Source: Mimachlamys varia
Lineage: Eukaryota > Mollusca > Bivalvia > Pectinida > Pectinidae
DNA: 64,000 nucleotides
Direction: 5' to 3'
Assembly: GCA_947623455.1 (NCBI GenBank)
Contig: OX392535.1
Span: 40,944,688-41,008,687 of the forward strand
A program made the translations under genes and the position numbers. The notes under the pieces were generated by a model. That model saw nothing but the letters and a program-made list of their open reading frames with translations. It did no database searches and was not told where the DNA came from. Positions 33,091 through 44,789 of this stretch are shown one piece after another; position 1 is the first letter of the stretch, and each line of letters starts with the position of its first letter.

Positions 33091-33556
33091 CAGTGAAACC
33101 TCGCTTAAAGACCACCTCAGAATTAAGACCACCTCGCTATTAAGACCACTTCATTTCAGTTCCCCAAAATTTCTATATATCTTTGTATTGTAAGCTTCAT
33201 TATTAAGATCACCTCATTATTAAGACCGTCTCGCTATTAAGACTAGTTTTGATGAGTCCCAAATACCACTTTTGCACTAAGTTTCACCTCACTTCTCAGA
33301 CCACCGACCAAACACAGGTCGTATTCTACTGTTTACACCTGTCAAGTGTCAGATCAGTAAGCTGTATTTTGGTGTCTAATTGGCTAATCAGTTACAATTA
33401 CTGTTTGTTTAACATTTTAAAGCCTATATATCAGTTAATGGACCATGGAAACTTGTCAAAAAGTGGCTGCATGGTCACCCTCAGTATTAAGACCGACCCG
33501 CTATAAGACCACTTTGGTGCGGTCCCTAAGGTGATCTAAATAGAAAGGTATCACTG
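33091..33556. mobile_element. 466-bp non-autonomous DNA transposon with TA flanks
   Basis: Starts CAGTGAAACCTCGCTTAAAG and ends GGTATCACTG, the inverted form of CAGTGATACC. TA lies on both outer sides (33089-33090 and 33557-33558). The interior repeats TATTAAGACCACCTC-like blocks at both ends, facing the termini. TA duplication and CAGTGAAACC-type ends suggest the Tc1/mariner superfamily, pogo/Tigger-like. No transposase; the frame 33249-33506 has no DDE features. Confidence 0.82.
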
Positions 33557-33917
33557 TAGTACTTTATAACCATTAATTCTAGTTTTACATGTAAGCAATG
33601 GCTTTTATGAAAAGAAAAATTACTAATGTCAATATCCCTTGTTACACATCTATCGATTTTTCTCAATATAATAATTAAACATGTAAAGATATTCAAGTTG
33701 AAGTATCATCCGAGAAAAGTTTACAAGTGTACATACTAGCTTTACTATCATGAAATGTTAAGTTCTAATTTCTATAAGTAACTATCTTCCTGTTCATCTA
33801 GTTTTTTTGTCGAATCGGTTATTTTGCTTTTTATTTCAAAACCACCTCTTATGTACTCATGCATGAAATACCAAACAACAACAAAACAGAATAGAATAAG
33901 TTATCTCATTTTGACGA

Positions 33918-34480
33918 AGAAAAATCAGAAAATACAACAGCGTCAACAGAACCATTATCAAAACTCAAAATCAATTAAACTAGGGGTAAGAGAATAAAAC
34001 CAGGTTTCCGGAGAAGTAAGCATTTTCTGCTTAATCAACAACACACGCCATGAAAATCGAAGTCAGATCCAAGTAAAAGTCATGGCCTCGAAGTGAGAAC
34101 TGAGGTACAATTTTAAGCAGATATACTTCTAAACATATCTAAGAACGTCCATCTTGATATCATTTAAGGATGTAGAATATATCTCAAAGAGACCTAGATG
34201 GCGACCATATGACTTGCTCATGGTCTTCATGAATCAGTGCCATAAGGTTGTTCGTCAGTAGTAGACATCTAACACGGAAATCCCGATATTCAGAGCAAGT
34301 CCTTAAAAACTAATCAAATGCGAGCTATACCATATGATGGAGAGGCAGGGCTGTTACTATCAAAAAGGGAAAGTTCACTATCGAAATCGTTTGTCGTACA
34401 GCTTAGTAGTAAGCTGCCAGTGTCAGTCATAGTTTATATAAAGATCAAGGTAAGAGGCTAACGTAGATGAGTATGTTGTG
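33918..34480 (-). mobile_element. 5'-truncated retroelement 3' end with coding remnant (copy 5)
   Basis: Aligns throughout with 44790-45420: the AATACAACAGCGTCAACAGA tip, GGTTTCCGGAGAAGTAAGC, then the part corresponding to the polymerase C-terminus (TTGTTCGTCAGTAGTAGACA, GGGAAAGTTCAC, CAGCTTAGTAGTAAG). Small deletions have destroyed the frame. Confidence 0.78.
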
Positions 34481-34494
34481 TTCTTTATTTCAAG

Positions 34495-34800
34495 TACAGA
34501 ACGATTTATGAGCAAGTATCCATCTTGGTATCATTGAGTATTCATATATGGTATGAAGGTGGACGTTTGTAAGTATGCTCTTTAGTATGCCTACTTGTTG
34601 TGATGATGCCTTTATTCTCACTTGGAGTACATGTAATTTACTTGGATGTGACTTAGATGTATATGGTAGGTGTTGTCGATGAAGCAGAAGACGCTTTTTC
34701 TTCCGAAACACTTGTTCGATTTTCTCCGTGTCAATCTTTCATTTGTTTATATGCTGTATCTATTTAAATCAATTTTGAGTCAGGATTATTGGTTTTGTTG
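34495..34800 (+). mobile_element. Retroelement 3' end, opposite orientation (copy 6)
   Basis: Plus-strand copy of the same family: CATCTTGGTATCATTGAGTA, ACTTGGATGTGAC, GTTGTCGATGAAGCAGAAG, AATTTTGAGTCAGGATTATT. With copy 5 it forms a head-to-head inverted pair less than 20 bp apart. Confidence 0.78.
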
Positions 34801-36673
34801 ACAATATGGCGTAAACGATACCTTAGTTTCAGTAGCCACTCCAACCTTTGAAGTGGAGTTAGCTCTATCGATAATAATACATTTCACTTGGTTCGATACC
34901 TTAAAATGCAGATATACCTTTGTAACATATGAACATTGATCATGTCTACAAAATGCATTTAAGTTTTTATTTACATAGGACAAACAATGTGTGATCTGTG
35001 TATTATATAACATATAACTTGGGATGGTATAGGTATTACAGATATGTAGGGTACCTCACTCCATAGCAGTGTACGGGAACTGTAACAATTTAACGGGAAC
35101 AGGGATCGATTGCATGCTTATTGATTCATATATTCATTTATTTTCTATCATAAGAAAGATTATGATCCACTATATAATAGAAACGATGTTTATATCAAAT
35201 TTTCAATTCGCTGAAAGAGATCGTTTTTGATTATATTTCTTGTGATAATCATAACAGAAAAAAAAATCAGAAGAAAACACTAACAAGTGTCTAATTATCA
35301 ATTGTCTGTGACGTCATAACACACATCCTCGATATCCAGGGCCTTTTTTTCATGAATCAATTCTCGGGCTCATGCATGGATTCTTAGCTCAAACTAGCTT
35401 TTGTGCAACTCGCTTAAATCTTGCCAAAAGCCAAACTAAATCAATAAAAACACCGTTTTCCTATAAGTCTTTTCAATGTTTTCCCAAACCATAAACGGAA
35501 TAAATTTTATTATTAATGAATAGCTTATACAAGAACAAAATCCATACTTTGGTATGAGAACGGTTTCTTTAATACGGGCCCTGGGATTATGCTCGCTACT
35601 CCCCTAAAAACTGTCATAGAGAATTGAAGGATCCTTGTGAGGTACCTTCATGATGAGACAAGAAATCTAGCGGGCTCCTTTGGTATACTTCAAAAAAATA
35701 TCTTGGTCACATTACGGTAAAATGACAGGCAAATTGTTTCTCATTTGTTATCTGGCTTTTTACAGAAACCCAATCTAACTGCTATCTTCGTATATGTATA
35801 TTCCAATGGTGTAGCGAGAATATAGAAACTGGATTACATCAATATAACTTCTATTAAACAAAGATATTTTTACCGTTAATTTTCCAATTAATCCTTATAA
35901 ACAATAGCAAAAAATAACGTTTTTTTCGATGTAAAACACAGTCAGATGAAAACTGAACACTTTTCGAGAAGAACAGATACTTTTAATAAACACTGTACCA
36001 TGCATATCATTGAAGGATCTTAATAGGCGAGTTATTAATGTACATTTCATTTAGCCAACCATATGAACATTGATTTCTGTGTATCGTGTCATCCATTTCT
36101 TGAAACAAACTCAACTAAAGCGACGCTGAAATTGATTCCCCCAGTCAATGTTTACAATTGAAAGTAATTGTCAATAGGATTTCTCTTCTAGACCTGAAAG
36201 TGCTAAGTACGAAGAACCATTAAAATGGTATCAGCTATAGTAATTAACACGTTCATGTCACAATAAGGAATTAAAATACACACTCATCAATGTTAGTAAC
36301 AGCCCCTCAGGGCATGCCATTTTATTGGCTTTTAAAAGTAAGTATATATAAAGTAAAGTATTAGCAGAGCCTTGCGTTAAATGGCACCGTAATTGGTCAG
36401 CATACTCATGATTGTAATGTGAGTAAAGGTTCTTGTTCAAGGACGCCTGGAAGTGAAACATATACTGCCTTATAAACAGTTTAAACACATTATAATTATA
36501 AATAAGTAATAATTCGAGGTTCTTATATAACGCTTTATCACAACCTAAGCGGTTCATAAAATATAGTGTCTAAGCAACCAGCCAATATTGTTCTCAATTC
36601 CCATGTGAGCAGACAACCGGTGCTGCCATTTCGGCGCTCACAACTAGCATTCTACACTTTCTAGCTTTGCCAA
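34801..36673. other. Non-coding stretch with repeat fragments
   Basis: 35325-35345 holds a CCTCGATATCCAGGG fragment of the 21.4-23.2-kb element, and 35640-35740 resembles that element's interior (GGTCACATTACGGTAAAA). 35546-35585 carries GGTATGAGAACGGTTTCTTT next to TACGGGCCC, also found at 40049-40086. No gene. Confidence 0.5.
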
Positions 36674-36880
36674 ACCACGTATTCATTTACAGCTGAGTAG
36701 ACTGGAAGGAGCAGCGTAAAGTATCTTGCTCAAGGATACAACACAAGTGCGGGGCCGTGATATTGGAAAGTAATATATTAACCACGTATTCATTTACAGC
36801 TGAGTAGACTAGAACAAGTAGCGTAAAGTATCTTGCTCAAGGATACAACACAAGTGCGGGGCCGTGATATTAGACAGTTA
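36674..36880. repeat. 107-bp direct tandem duplication
   Basis: Two copies of a block starting ACCACGTATTCATTTACAGC, with AAGTATCTTGCTCAAGGATA and GTGCGGGGCCGTGATATT. Over 90% identical, so recent. The unit itself looks like a dispersed mollusc repeat. Confidence 0.93.
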
Positions 36881-37019
36881 TAGTAATAGATAGTCATAGG
36901 TATTAAGGGAAAACGTTCATATTCCTCGAGGCATTGTCTTGCAATATTGTAAAGGTATCCACTTACGTTGAAACTAAGGGAAGATACGGATATATATATA
37001 GTGTAAACCAATTTATATT

Positions 37020-37210
37020 TGCGTATTTAGCGTTTGATTGAAATTCGCGAAAACAAATCGCCGCGAAATAGTTTCAAACAACGGTAGGAGTACTATAATG
37101 TACTGCAAATAGGATTTATGACTGTATTTGTCGCGAAATGAAATCGCCGCGAAATAGTCGTTTCATGTGAAAACGCAAAAATTTAGACGCCGCGAAAATA
37201 TGTTGGTTTA
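37020..37210. repeat. CGCGAAA-rich dispersed repeat
   Basis: Several ATCGCCGCGAAATAGT and TTCGCGAAAAC motifs in direct and inverted form within 190 bp. I associate this motif with interspersed repeats in bivalve genomes. Function unknown. Confidence 0.6.
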
Positions 37211-37764
37211 TAGTATGGGTTGTCCAAACAATTGACAATTGAAACTAAAGAATTATGTTTGGGGCTGTCCAAGTATTAGTCACTGCCAATTGTAACTCAT
37301 AGTACTTAATGCTGCACAAAGGAATATTTACCTTATTGTAGTTCACAATACTCAGTATATCAATACTTTGTTCTAAATCTTATTATAAATAACACCTCAT
37401 CATCATTTACTCGTCTCATAAAGCTCCTGCTGCCTTGTTTGACCACACCGTAACGTTACCACAGCAAGGATGGCAGATTCAGCTAAGAAGAAGACCTTAT
37501 GAGTCTTAACCTTTGGTTCTTTATGTACCTTGAATAGTCGTAAAGAAGCCCTAATGTTCAGGCAAAACCGGTAGACATAACCAAACTTTTGAAAATACCA
37601 ACTTGTCAGGAGCTTTTTGCGATTGAATCTGTCTTCATGAATATATTTCAGATGAAGAGCCATTTCATCATGACACGAAACCGCAAGGTCATACGTAATT
37701 GTATGGGCAATGTTTTGAAGTAAACATTCTTCTTTCTATGCATCTCCGCACATCTGTTAATCCA
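37211..37764. other. Non-coding stretch
   Basis: The minus frame 37403-37663 has no recognised domain or splice support. Confidence 0.45.
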
Positions 37765-37850
37765 TCTTTAGTACTTACTTCCGAACTCTAGACGGACGCT
37801 CAACCTATTGCGCTACCTGGTCGTCAGCTATCGACTCGGTTTGGATCCGC
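37765..37850 (-). mobile_element. tRNA-like SINE fragment
   Basis: On the minus strand GTAGCGCAATAGGTTGAGCG resembles a box A/D-arm and GTCTAGAGTTCGGAAG a box B region. The stems do not pair as in a real tRNA. Confidence 0.5.
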
Positions 37851-37990
37851 GACACCCCTCACTCATTTAACAAATTATCCTACCCCAAAGAACACACGAG
37901 TCCCTATACCACCTGTGGTGGGTATATATGTTGTCTTGTGCCAAAGTATCAGGAAAAGAGATATTTCACTCTCATGGTTTTTAGTCGAAC

Positions 37991-38335
37991 CAGTGGCGTA
38001 GCTAGGGATGTTCGCAGCTAAGTGTACGCAGATGTGGTGCCGAAGACAGCACCCCAAGCGCTAGGAGGGGTGGGTATGGGACGGGGATACGTCAACCTAA
38101 CGGAAGTGGGGTTTGGGGGTGTTCCCCCAAGAAAAAAACTTATTTGCTAAAGGTCTTTGGGGCATTTTAATGTGTTCTAGAGCCAATTTTCAGGTAAAAT
38201 GAATAAAAAAATAAACACGTTCATTTTCTTGTACAATAGTCTCATTTTTTATTACAACTGTATAAATATTTTTCTTTATGAAAATTATGTGTACGCACCT
38301 GCGTACCAAAAATAACTTTCCCTCGTGAGGGCAAG
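37991..38335 (+). mobile_element. Possible hAT-like element end
   Basis: CAGTGGCGTAGCTAGGGATG matches the general form of hAT terminal repeats. GGGGTTTGGGGGTGTTCCCC follows about 110 bp inside, and GTGTACGCACCTGCGTACC lies near 38290. No clear second terminus or 8-bp duplication was found, so extent and class are uncertain. Confidence 0.4.
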
Positions 38336-39394
38336 GTCGGATTACGACCATTTTATTAGTGGGGTACACAAATCACAACATTTCAACCCTTACTTTCAGC
38401 CTAACTTTCTATTGATCAAAACTAAAATAACCCCATAGACTTATTACCATACAAAATTATCATACAAAAAGGTATTCATAATGAATTGGGGGGGGGGGTG
38501 TAAATCTTTGTTCAATGATCAAAGTACTATTTAGTCTGACAATCAGCACGCCAGACGCTGTTCCGACTGTTGAACAGTTTGTGTGGCCAACAGAAAAAAG
38601 GTTCATATATATACACGAAAAAAGGTCTATAGTCATTACGTATCTCAAAACGTTCCGTATCAGACGCATATTCTATCTGTATATACAGTGGTTTGCCATA
38701 AATGTTTGTTGTGTGCGATGACTAACTTCAACATATTATGACTTACTTAGTATGAACATAGAAAGACCATGAAACGGGGAAGAAGTACAGAAGAATATAT
38801 ATAATGCATGGTCTAGTAAAAATTTCGCCCTCCGCATTCCGATCATAACTTCTGCCGTGAGGCCTTTTATGTGCTTCTGCTCTGCTTTGTGTATGAACTT
38901 GATGATTGATATTTATTAGTTAAAACTTTCATTGAGGAAATAGCCACAGTACATACGAATAATTAAGATTCATTGATTTAACAATAAATCAAGTTATCTC
39001 TGTATCACAGTCCATTCTCCAGGTGTTATATCCGGATGTTTTAAAACCAGTTTTAGTCATTCCTTTTTTAATACAACTTCGCTGTTGAAAAACGGGATTT
39101 CTTTAGTAAATTATGCTGTTTAAATCGGTTTGTCAAGTAAACTACTTATCTTTTTTGGGATTTTTTCAGGAAAAATTATTAACAGTGAAGCGATCTGCAA
39201 ATTTCTACAAGAATTTTACTTATTCTAGCTCTACTATGCCCCAAAAATCTGCTAATTACAAAAGCTGGTAAAAGGACATAAAATATACAAGAATGGCCTT
39301 TATTTAGAGTACGAACTCAGACTACGCAGCTGAAATGCAATAAAAATAGACTTATGAATTGCAAGATATATATATAAACTTTATTTAATTGACA
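38336..39394. other. Non-coding stretch
   Basis: G-run at 38488-38497. No gene supported. Confidence 0.5.
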
Positions 39395-39884
39395 ACACCT
39401 TGTGGCAGGGACCGATAAGCATGCAATACGGTCCGTACAAAATTTTTTTGCTGTTTCTATACCTCTGAGATGTGCTCTTTAAGTATTAAGACCGCCATTA
39501 CTGAAAATTATATTTTCGTCAATATCTCAGTAACTATTCATGGTATCAAAATAATTTTGGTGTCTATCCCCATGTTTTCATGGGTAACGAATAAGATTAA
39601 GCCATTTTAGTAAAGATCACACTTTAAGGTTGTGCTGAATAGGCATATTTAGACCGCCATTGCTGAAAATCTTGGATTCCTCAATATCTCACCAACTACA
39701 TATTGTATCAAAATAATTCTGGCGTCTATACACATGATGTCAGGGATAAAGAATCTGAATTAACCATTTCAGTTTTAATCTCACCAATTTGTTTTTTTTC
39801 TGCAAAGTCGTAACGTGCACAGAGCATCCTCTTTACTAATGCTAATACATGCCGCAACTGCTAATCTGTCTCATTCCGCAGGGC

Positions 39885-40010
39885 CGCGGTGGCCGAGTGG
39901 TTAAGGTGTTCCAACATTCTACCACTAGCCCTCCACCTCTGGGTTACGAGTTCGAAACCGTAACTGGTTACAGCCAAAAACTGTTTTCAACATTTACCTT
40001 GGCTTTTTGA
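39885..40010 (+). mobile_element. tRNA-derived SINE, type A, truncated
   Basis: GCGGTGGCCGAGTGGTTAAG box A, CCTCCACCTCTGGGTTACGA and box B GAGTTCGAAACC, closely matching the copy at 16005. The body is cut short after about 125 bp. Nested inside the inverted-arm element. Confidence 0.8.
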
Positions 40011-40090
40011 CTCTTCGACATGAGTAAGCTGACTTGAGCACAGAATCCATGCTTAGGCATGAGGACGGTTTCATGAATACGGGCCCTGAT

Positions 40091-40465
40091 ATGTCAGAAT
40101 TTGATTTAGAAAAGGACAGGACGAACCCAATCAAAAGTCTAGTCATTACCTCTACTGACTCTGTACTAGTTGTAATTCAGGATGGCATTGTCTTTTGCAG
40201 GGAAAATCTCATGACTTGCCATGAAGAAGCGGATGTAATAATCATACAGCAAAAGGTTAAGGCATCTGAAAGAACAAAGATGAAATCATTGAAGAAGCGA
40301 CAGCATTCATGGCTGCCTGCTACAGGGTCCAAGCTTGTTGACATCGAACATGTCTGTATGTCCGTAGAGAAGTCTGGTCGCGAAGGATGGATAGAAAAAA
40401 TGAGACAAATGCTCCAGAGCTTAAGTCACTCCAACCTTCTAAAGAGGCATTCAAACAGAATGTAA
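40091..40465 (+). pseudogene. Transposon-associated coding fragment with HEEAD motif
   Basis: The frame opens at 40034, but its first 19 residues come from a dispersed repeat, so the Met at 40091 is the better start of non-repeat sequence. The key segment is LMTCHEEADVIIIQQ (about residues 59-73 of the full frame). It resembles the HEEAD-T-type motif I have seen in mobile-element proteins of invertebrates. Downstream residues degenerate and no catalytic core follows. Its position between long inverted arms suggests it is the remnant of the element's own protein. The biochemical role is unknown. Confidence 0.45.
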
Positions 40466-41111
40466 AGCCGGCTCACATTCAGGATGAGGTTATCCGACGG
40501 GTTGATGATTGTGACAATATTATTGAAAGTGATTTGTTCGAGGATTGAGTCAAATCAGTCGTGGCAACATGCATTAGCATAAGTAAAGGGGATGTAGGCT
40601 AGTTCTGTAACGAATCGGATATACACAGACGTTGATTTTTTGTATATTTTGGTGTGATCAATATTGAAATGGTTTAATCTGATGTTTTACCCCTGACAAC
40701 ATGTGTATAGACGCCAGAATTATTTTGATACCATATGTGGTTGCTGAGATATTGACGAAAACGAAAATTTCAGTAATGGCGGCATAAATATGTAATTCAG
40801 TACAACCTTTTAGTGTGATCTTTACTAAAATGGCGTAATCTTATTCGTTACCCCTCAAAACTAGAGGATAGACACCAAAATTATCTTAATACCATGTTTA
40901 GTTACTGAGATATTGACGAAAATAAGATTTTCAATAATGGCGGCCTTCATTTGCATATTGTACGGATTGCCCAATGATGACAGAGTTGCATCATCCAGAT
41001 TCTTAGAGAGGAGAGCACACCTCAGAGGTATAGAAACAGCAAAAAACTTTGTACGGACCCTATTGCAAGGTTCTCCAAAAATCTGGGGTTTGTCAACCGG
41101 ACTATAATGAA

Positions 41112-41323
41112 ACAAGTTATACAGCTTATATTAATCACTCTTGTTGGCCCGGGTGTTAGCGCGCGAAGGGTCTTATTGTGGGAGCAAACCGGAGTACCCA
41201 GAGAAAACCCACGTGGTCGGGCAGGTGATCCCATACCTTTTCACGTCCGGTCGGGGAATCGAACCTCGGTCGCCTTGGTGAAAGGCAAGTGCGCTATCCA
41301 CTGCACCACCCGACCACCCGGTT
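41112..41323 (-). mobile_element. tRNA-derived SINE, type B
   Basis: On the minus strand the head GGTGGTGCAGTGGATAGCGC is box A, GAGGTTCGATTCCCCGACCG is box B, and the body carries CGACCACGTGGGTTTTCTC and GGGTACTCCGGTTTGCTCCC. The same family is present at 54463. It lies just outside the long inverted-arm element. Confidence 0.87.
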
Positions 41324-42789
41324 AATTGCAGAGTAGAGGCATTTTCTAAAATGTTATTTAGCCAGGCATGTCGCATCTTTTGTTAACAAGTTTTATTTAG
41401 AAATGTTATGAGATATATAATATTTAATGAGATTTACTGAACCACTCGCCTGACAGTTGTATATAAATAACTAGTATTGAGATATATTCTACGTGATAAA
41501 TATATCGCTCACTTCCTCAAACATTGGGAAACAAATGAACTAAGACTTACAGCGGACTTACTCCGAATTCATGTTAAGTATTTGTTTGTGTACAATTTCA
41601 CCTACCAGCAATGACAAAGAATGTTTATTAGATATTTCTTTATGTGTACAGAAAGAAATGGTAAACTTATATGTTTCTACTCAAAGTGAAATACGATTGA
41701 AATACACACAAGAAACAATGCGAAAGATATTTTGTTCGTTCTGGATGAATATAATATCATTAAATTCATGAACTTTGTAATCAGCTGAAACTTTTTGTAC
41801 ATGTAGCTTAATTAGGCGTTTGAAATACTTCACACACCATGCTGCTAGAGGTAGGTCAAGGTTTCAAATTGTTAAACTTTTTTTCATTTCTAATTAAGTG
41901 TCTCATCCATTTCGATCTTTAACCATATTTGGAAGAGAGTGGACAAAACTGATTTTATACCTTAACTCATTCACCTTTGAATGTCAAAATGAACTATTCC
42001 AACCTTTGAATTGGAAGAGTTCAAATGCGTCCTCAGGTGTGCATGAACAATATATTGTAAAGGATACTTTTTCAAATACATGTACATAACATTATGATAT
42101 TAACCGACTGATTTCTGTTCCGTAATAAAACAAAAAAGCAACTGACTCAATGCTAAGATTCAAGCAATGAAATATGCTCCCCGGTTGCATTGTTAGCTTT
42201 TGGATCAAAACCTTTGAGTAATCACTTGAACTTTTCCTACAAAATTGGCATGTTGGAAGTAAGGGAAGCTTTTCTGATAAATGCACAGACCGTATCAAGA
42301 TTTCCGGTAAACTTCGGCAGAGTTCCGAAGATTGCCGGTCATCCTCCGAGGTCGGTATGCTTGCCAAAATCGAATATGGCCAAGCTACATATATTAGCCT
42401 AACTGCTCAAAAAACATCACGTGGCATACACGTTAATTCAATATCTACAAACAGATATCTGAATGATGAATATATATAATTAAAAATGGAGGTCAAAATA
42501 AAAGTTTATTATCACGTTCGGTTGTGGAGATTCACCAGGTTCGTCCACGCCCCCGAAACGGGTCTTTCACGTCAATCAAGTGGCATGGGTTTTCACAGCT
42601 AATCAGTTTCTCTGAAATCTGATTGCACTCTCGAGCATGCGCGTACAGACATCTATACGACAGTCATCTTGAAAAGTTTTGAACAGTGGAAATTTGATCT
42701 TAGAAAACGACGTTTTGAAGTATACCTACAGTAAAAGAAGACGGGGAACAAAGATGAGACACAAAAGAAAAGTATTCAAAACCTTGGGG
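41324..42789. other. Non-coding stretch
   Basis: Short frames on both strands (for example 42092-42367 minus, 41571-41771 plus) lack domains and splice support. Confidence 0.45.
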
Positions 42790-44160
42790 TTATCGAATTT
42801 ACTTTCCATTGCAATATCTTTGATAGGTATCGACGGATATTTCCGAACAGTTTTAATATTTTTTTACAAAAGTAAATTAATGCTTCATTCAAAACGGTTA
42901 ATTTTCGACATCATAATGATGACCATTAATGTAAGGGAAAACATTATCAAAGAGGAGTTTGAAATAACTCTTATTTTTTTCCAAACTGTTTTCATACAGT
43001 TTTACAAGACTTGTAACCCGCGAATATCCAACACGTCCGATAACATTGAGTTTCTGCTCCAATGTTGGTCGTCTGCTACAAAAGGGATGCGGGTCTTGTG
43101 ATACATTTGTAAGACCGCACTGAAAGAGTTCCACTCCCGACATGTACACGTACTAAGCTGGGATTTAACACAATACGTTTGAAATTAACATTGTGTAAAT
43201 TGACACGCAGAAATATACTGCATTTAATCATTTGGCTGTCATATCAAAAAAGATTTAGTTTATAAACATTGGATATATTCTTGTTTAATTTAATTATAGC
43301 CTTATTGTTCCGTACGGATTCACAAGATCCAATAACATTGTAGGATAACATTGGGTTTAAGACTCCAATGGTAGATATATGCTTCAATAGAGATACTCGT
43401 CTTGTGATAAAACTGTCCTGGAACAGTTTCACTCCCGATTTGTTTTCTGCCTTGTTCAATATTTGACTCACTGTTTACATCATCAGTGCTGTGAAACCCA
43501 TCGGAAACCGTCCACATTCTCCGTAAACAATACCGTATTCCGTAAGCTTCACAAATTAGGTTGAAATAAACTTATTATAGTGTAAATTGACATGAGAAAT
43601 ATATTTCATTTTATACCTGGGGTATCAAATCAAGGAATTCACTTCATTAAATGTTATGTTTATTGTTCTTAAATGTTAACTCGTAATTGTTTCCGTACAG
43701 TTTTACCAGACTTGTATCCCGCCAATATCTAACATGTCCGATGGTATTGAGGCCTGTCTTCCAATGGCGGTCCTACCACAATATATAGGGGTGCGTACCG
43801 TACTGTAACAGTTCCTTTGCAGATGTTCAGTTTTCCAATGACTATTCGCTTCAAGGATGCCATGTAAATGCCGCGAAAGGGCAGTAACTCATTAATGAAA
43901 TTAAACGTAAGAGCAGTATTACGTGGGTTTCCGAAGATGGTCAACATTTTTGCACTGCTATGTAGAACTAACTTTCATTTAGGTTTTGAATATCAGTTTG
44001 ATAAAAATTGATGTCGAATGTAAACTGTAACTGTTTCTGTATGGTTTCACAAGACTTGTACCCGGTCAATACCCAACATGCTAGATTACATTGGGTCTCC
44101 TCTCCTCCAATATAAGTCGTCTATTGGAACAGTTCCGGTTTTTCTGGGGGGTTTTACGTG
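42790..44160. repeat. Four degenerate tandem copies of a ~370-bp unit
   Basis: Each unit has a TTTCCGTACAGTTTTACAAG-like block, GACTTGTA.CCCG..AATATC, a CGAT..CATTGGGT block, and then AACAGTTCC or GTTTCACTCCCG. Anchors lie near 42980, 43308, 43690 and 44034. Copies 1 to 3 also share GTGTAAATTGACA..AGAAATAT between anchors. Copies are only about 60-70% alike, so the array is old. The plus frame 42679-43101 covers unit 1 and is not supported as a gene. Confidence 0.7.
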
Positions 44161-44789
44161 TCTGTCGTAGTTTCCCTGGACTGCCGCAGTGAAGAGATGA
44201 ACAACACTCGTAATTTCTCGCTTTCGGTTAATGATATTAAAGCAATTAATGTTTTTAGCAAATGTTGTTATGGTACTATAACACGCATTGCTACATTTTG
44301 AATTGATGACACGTTACGATTACGTACAGTAAGTTTATAAGCAATAGGAAATGTGTGACAGAAGGGCCAAATATGGGAAATAGAAAAAAATACATTTTAT
44401 AATCCTCACTCTTCTGTTGGTACGATGGTATTTTGAACAAATTTTGACAGAAGCTTCCTTTGCAGAAGCGGAACCAATATCGTAAAAATGATGGGTGTAG
44501 GCTTCATGGTGTTTGAGCGGCGGGATCAAAAGGGGATAGTTATATACCGAATTGAAAAAAAATCTTCCTCTGACTCATCATGCGTAGAGGCAATAAACCT
44601 TATTAAGATCCTCAGATGTGAGATGGAACGCAGGTTAGCAATGCAGGCCCTTGGACCTCTTGTTCTTAAAATCACTACTTGTCATGAGTTACTCAGCTGA
44701 TTTTGACCAAGTTTGATCAAAAGCATCCTTGAAGGTAAGAAAATCAATTGTGTATAAATTGTGTGTCAATTCAAAATTTCAAGTAATCA
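44161..44789. other. Non-coding stretch
   Basis: No supported feature. Confidence 0.5.

Larger units (their letters stand above)
39395..41100. mobile_element. 1.7-kb element with ~500-bp inverted arms, each of two tandem units
   Basis: The left arm 39395-39880 and right arm 40540-41100 are inverted copies: GGTCCGTACAAA, TTTTGCTGTTTCTATACCTC, CCGCCATTACTGAAAA, TCGTCAATATCTCAGTAACT, TTTTAGTAAAGATCACACT, CTTTACT.ATGCTAAT. Within each arm a ~165-bp module with GCCGCCATT.CTGAAA and TCAAAATAATTCTGGCGTCT occurs twice in tandem. The space between arms holds a type A SINE and a coding fragment with a HEEAD motif. It looks like a DNA transposon with very long terminal repeats. Its superfamily is unknown, and the target duplication was not found. 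Confidence 0.75.

Noticed and set aside
36258..36557. 99-residue minus frame
   Set aside because: No recognisable domain or splice context; composition typical of random AT-rich frames.
42679..43101. 140-residue plus frame
   Set aside because: Lies within unit 1 of the degenerate ~370-bp tandem array and is not kept open in the other units.
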